From the NCBI GenBank assembly GCA_030618315.1, contig JAUXDO010000017.1, positions 1 through 16,072 on the forward strand: a DNA stretch of 16,072 nucleotides, in the 5' to 3' direction. The notes beneath the pieces are model-generated. The model was not told where the DNA came from and did no database searches. It saw only the letters and a list, made by a program, of their open reading frames with translations. The DNA comes from Candidatus Peregrinibacteria bacterium (GTDB lineage Bacteria; Patescibacteriota; Gracilibacteria; UM-FILTER-43-11). Shown here one piece after another: positions 13,800-16,072 of the stretch (its first letter is position 1; each line of letters starts with the position of its first letter). Both the position numbers and the translations under genes were made by a program.

Positions 13800-15161
13800 A
13801 TGCCTAAAATACTTAGAAAGAAAGTTGCAAGCAAAAAAAAGACAATTAAAAAGAAAATTTGGTTTAAAGATAAAGCCGTTCAGTTAAACAAAATTGTTGA
13901 AGAATATAATTCTGGCGAAGACATTTTGTACGATCAGTACATGATTCCAGACGATGTATGGTGCTCCCGATGTTACGCAAGAATGCTTCAAAAAAGTAAG
14001 CTCATCAGCAAAAAAGAACTGCAACAATTAGAAAAAGGCCTTGATGATATTCTTAAGCTATACAAACAAGGAAAATTTAAATTAAGGCTTGAAGACGAAG
14101 ATTGTCATACAAAAATTGAAGATTATCTAATTGAAAAACTAGGCGATACTGGAAAAAAGATTCACACAGGACGCTCAAGAAATGATCAGGTATTAGTGAT
14201 GATGAGATGGTTCCTAAAAAGAAAAGCTAATGAAATTAAAGGACGAGTAGAAGTTCTTATTGGACAATGTTTAAAATTTGCGAAAAAGCATGAAATGGTT
14301 GCAATGCCGGGATACACACATATGCAAAAAGCTATGCCTACAACTGTTGGCACATGGATGGCATCTTTTGCGGAAAGCTTAATGGACGATTTAAGATTAT
14401 TAAATACAATTACTGATGAGATTGTTGATCAGAATCCACTAGGTTCAGGTGCCGGCTATGGTTCACCTTTTGATTTTGACAGAGATTGGCTGACTAAAGA
14501 AATTGGATTTAAGAGAACTCAGAACAATGCAATTTATTGTCACAATTCTCGTGGAAAGATAGAGGGACTGGTACTAGAAGCTTGTGTAAACATTATGCTT
14601 ACATTAAATAAATTAGCTTCTGATATGCTGTTCTTCACAACTCAGGAATTTCAATTTTTTAACATAGATGAAAGTATTTCAACAGGTTCATCAATCATGC
14701 CTCAAAAAAAGAATCTTGATGCAGCAGAACTGATTCGCGGACGTACTCCGACTGTTATTGCATGCAGAAACGAACTTGCAATGAATATTATGAATAAAGT
14801 CTCCGGTTATCATCGTGACGGACAGGAAATGAAGAGACCGTTATTTCTTGGTATGAAATACACAGAAATGTCACTTGAGACAATGGGTGAATTAATCAAA
14901 AATATTACACCAAATAAAAAGGTATTGATTAAATCCATGCTTGATTGCCCAGGACTTTTTGCGGCTCATAAAGCCTTTGAAAAAGTTAAGGAGGGAATGA
15001 CATTCCGTGACGCATACAGAGAAGTCGGTTCTAATATCAGTAAAATTGATGTAACTGAAAAAGATATAGCAAAATGGCTTAAAATGTCTAAGCATCAGGG
15101 AGGTACTGGTAATTTGGGACTAGCGAAAGTTGAGAGGGAGCTGAAGAAATTAATGAAATGA
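13800..15161 (+). CDS. argH: argininosuccinate lyase
   Basis: Cleaves argininosuccinate to arginine and fumarate. Family motifs in the 453-residue protein: HTGRSRNDQV (122-131), PGYTHMQKAMP (170-180), GSGAGYGSPF (215-224, where GSGALAG is usual) and the fumarate-lyase signature GSSIMPQKKN (296-305) with its catalytic serine. RDGQEMKRPLF (339-349) matches the usual RDLQEDKEPLF. The residue after KKN is Leu, not the normal Pro. The first 20 residues are an added Lys/Arg-rich tail, and the opening 'DKRL.PYDIAGS' segment reads DQYMIPDDVWCSR, so the N-terminal part diverges. No argG or other arginine gene is nearby, so a related lyase activity cannot be excluded. It ends in TGA and a 7-bp array follows. 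Confidence 0.87.
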   Translation: MPKILRKKVASKKKTIKKKIWFKDKAVQLNKIVEEYNSGEDILYDQYMIPDDVWCSRCYARMLQKSKLISKKELQQLEKGLDDILKLYKQGKFKLRLEDEDCHTKIEDYLIEKLGDTGKKIHTGRSRNDQVLVMMRWFLKRKANEIKGRVEVLIGQCLKFAKKHEMVAMPGYTHMQKAMPTTVGTWMASFAESLMDDLRLLNTITDEIVDQNPLGSGAGYGSPFDFDRDWLTKEIGFKRTQNNAIYCHNSRGKIEGLVLEACVNIMLTLNKLASDMLFFTTQEFQFFNIDESISTGSSIMPQKKNLDAAELIRGRTPTVIACRNELAMNIMNKVSGYHRDGQEMKRPLFLGMKYTEMSLETMGELIKNITPNKKVLIKSMLDCPGLFAAHKAFEKVKEGMTFRDAYREVGSNISKIDVTEKDIAKWLKMSKHQGGTGNLGLAKVERELKKLMK

Positions 15162-15164
15162 TTT

Positions 15165-15251
15165 AATAGCGGTTAGCGGTCAGCGACTAGCGATTAGCTT
15201 CTGCCAATCCTTTGTCCGCTATCTGCTAACCGCTAATTTCTAACCGCTATT
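15165..15251. repeat. 7-bp array, inverted halves
   Basis: The left half steps through TAGCGGT, TAGCGGT, CAGCGAC and TAGCGAT (15167-15194). The right half, on the opposite strand, steps through ATAGCGG, TTAGAAA, TTAGCGG, TTAGCAG and ATAGCGG (15250 back to 15216). The outer 12 bp are exact: AATAGCGGTTAG (15165-15176) against CTAACCGCTATT (15240-15251). The array begins 4 bp after the argH stop and ends 3 bp before the next ATG, so it fills the gap as one hairpin. Confidence 0.88.
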
Positions 15252-15254
15252 TAA

Positions 15255-16072
15255 ATGAACAATGAATCAAAAGGATATCAACTTTTACTCGCAAACATAG
15301 CTGTATTAACTGTTTTTTATCTTTTGTTGGATTTCTCTCTTCGTAGATGGAATATTAATGTACATGAATCTCTTTTTTGGGGATGGGGAGGTGCAGCAGT
15401 ATTAGCTTCTCCATTTTTTTTAATACCCAAAAAGGCCAGAAAAAATGTAGCCAAAGAATGGAAATCAGGTAAGAAACTTATAATTGGCATGAGTGTTGTA
15501 AGTATTATAGCCTCTTTTCTTTTTACTTATGGAATTCTGCATGCAGGCTCAGGTCCTGCAGTACTCCTTGAAAATATGCAGATGGTTTTTGGGATAATGC
15601 TAGGTGTTGTATTTTTAGGAGAAAAACTTAATTCCAGAGAAGCACTGGCAGCCCTTGTTATGCTTTCGGGAGTAATATTAATTGCAAATTTAAAGGGAGA
15701 AGTGCCTCTTATTGCGGGTATATTGGTTGTATGCGGTTCATTTTTTTATGCACTTCAAAGCCTCCTATTTAAAAAATTTGGCGGAACATCTCATGTGCTT
15801 TCATTTTCATTTTTAAGAGGGTGGGTATGTGCAATTCTTGTGGCAGTTATTGTGATAATTCAAAAAAAAGTAGATGTTATTCCGATTACTGCAATTATTA
15901 CCCTCTCCATTATCTACGCGATGGGAATAATTCTTTCAAGATACCTCTTCTTTAATGCACACAGACTGCTTTCGGTATCCAAAATCAATATGATGCAATT
16001 ATTACAACCCGCTGGAGTATTAGTGGGAACTTTTATCTTTTTTAAAGACCCGATCTCTCTGCAAAAAATCGG
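15255..16072 (+). CDS. EamA/DMT-family transporter, partial (3' end outside window)
   Basis: An open frame from ATG 15255 runs to the window edge (272 complete codons, no stop). It encodes a polytopic membrane protein with roughly eight hydrophobic segments so far, for example LLANIAVLTVFYLLLDF (11-27), a pair around GAAVLASPFFLIP, and LIIGMSVVSIIASFLFTYGIL. The segment GSGPAVLLENMQMVFGIMLGVVFLGEKL, followed by a second half ending MMQLLQPAGVLVGTFIFF, fits the duplicated EamA architecture (two five-helix halves, each ending in a '...LGE' or 'FKD' turn). Family members export or import small metabolites such as amino acids or nucleotides; the substrate is unknown. The gene starts 3 bp after a hairpin-forming array and has no Shine-Dalgarno motif. 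Confidence 0.85.
   Translation, partial: MNNESKGYQLLLANIAVLTVFYLLLDFSLRRWNINVHESLFWGWGGAAVLASPFFLIPKKARKNVAKEWKSGKKLIIGMSVVSIIASFLFTYGILHAGSGPAVLLENMQMVFGIMLGVVFLGEKLNSREALAALVMLSGVILIANLKGEVPLIAGILVVCGSFFYALQSLLFKKFGGTSHVLSFSFLRGWVCAILVAVIVIIQKKVDVIPITAIITLSIIYAMGIILSRYLFFNAHRLLSVSKINMMQLLQPAGVLVGTFIFFKDPISLQKI

Noticed and set aside
1..16072. UGA reassigned to glycine (Gracilibacteria/SR1 code)
   Set aside because: Several genes end at TGA in the expected place for their families (upp, ackA, argH).
1..16072. tRNA or rRNA genes, transposases or integrases
   Set aside because: I looked for cloverleaf arms, T-loop motifs and recombinase motifs and found none that hold together.

Overview
The window looks like a chromosomal piece of an AT-rich bacterium with the reduced, fermentative style of the Candidate Phyla Radiation (Patescibacteria). 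This is an inference from gene content (phosphoketolase plus acetate kinase, AMP nucleosidase, a short NuoF-like protein, no respiratory genes), the near absence of Shine-Dalgarno motifs, and compact gene packing. TGA is used as an ordinary stop (uracil phosphoribosyltransferase, acetate kinase, argininosuccinate lyase), so the UGA=Gly code of Gracilibacteria/SR1 is excluded. No tRNA, rRNA, CRISPR array, transposase or phage gene is visible.

Layout. 41-1634 (minus): a small membrane protein followed by a NuoF-like flavoprotein/Fe-S protein. 1765-2451 (plus): a divergent uracil phosphoribosyltransferase. 2725-4402 (plus): an ECF-type sigma factor and a single-pass membrane protein with an acidic repeat tail, probably its anti-sigma partner. 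Both are preceded by the same TGTAAC-N17-GTAT promoter-like pattern, and a clear terminator closes the unit. 4689-9556 (minus): AMP nucleosidase, phosphoketolase and acetate kinase in transcription order. 9738-13714 (plus): a MacA-like adaptor, a MacB/LolD-type ATPase and a MacB/FtsX-type permease. 13800-15161 (plus): argininosuccinate lyase. 15255 to the window end (plus): an EamA/DMT transporter cut by the edge.

How the genes fit together. The minus-strand block reads as a short energy pathway. AMP nucleosidase releases ribose-5-phosphate from AMP. After conversion to xylulose-5-phosphate by enzymes outside the window, phosphoketolase makes acetyl-phosphate, and acetate kinase turns that into acetate plus ATP. 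The adaptor-ATPase-permease block is a complete tripartite-style exporter lacking only an outer-membrane partner.

The most unusual feature is in the gaps between genes. Nearly every one holds an array of very short tandem units with a strict period of 7, 9 or 12 bp. In most, the units on one side are reverse complements of those on the other, so the array can fold into a long imperfect hairpin. The unit sequence differs from gap to gap but the architecture repeats, and several arrays run from one gene's stop codon to the next gene's start codon. Two further palindromes (one inside acetate kinase, one of 28 bp at 4551-4578) and a multi-hairpin leader before phosphoketolase look like separate small elements.
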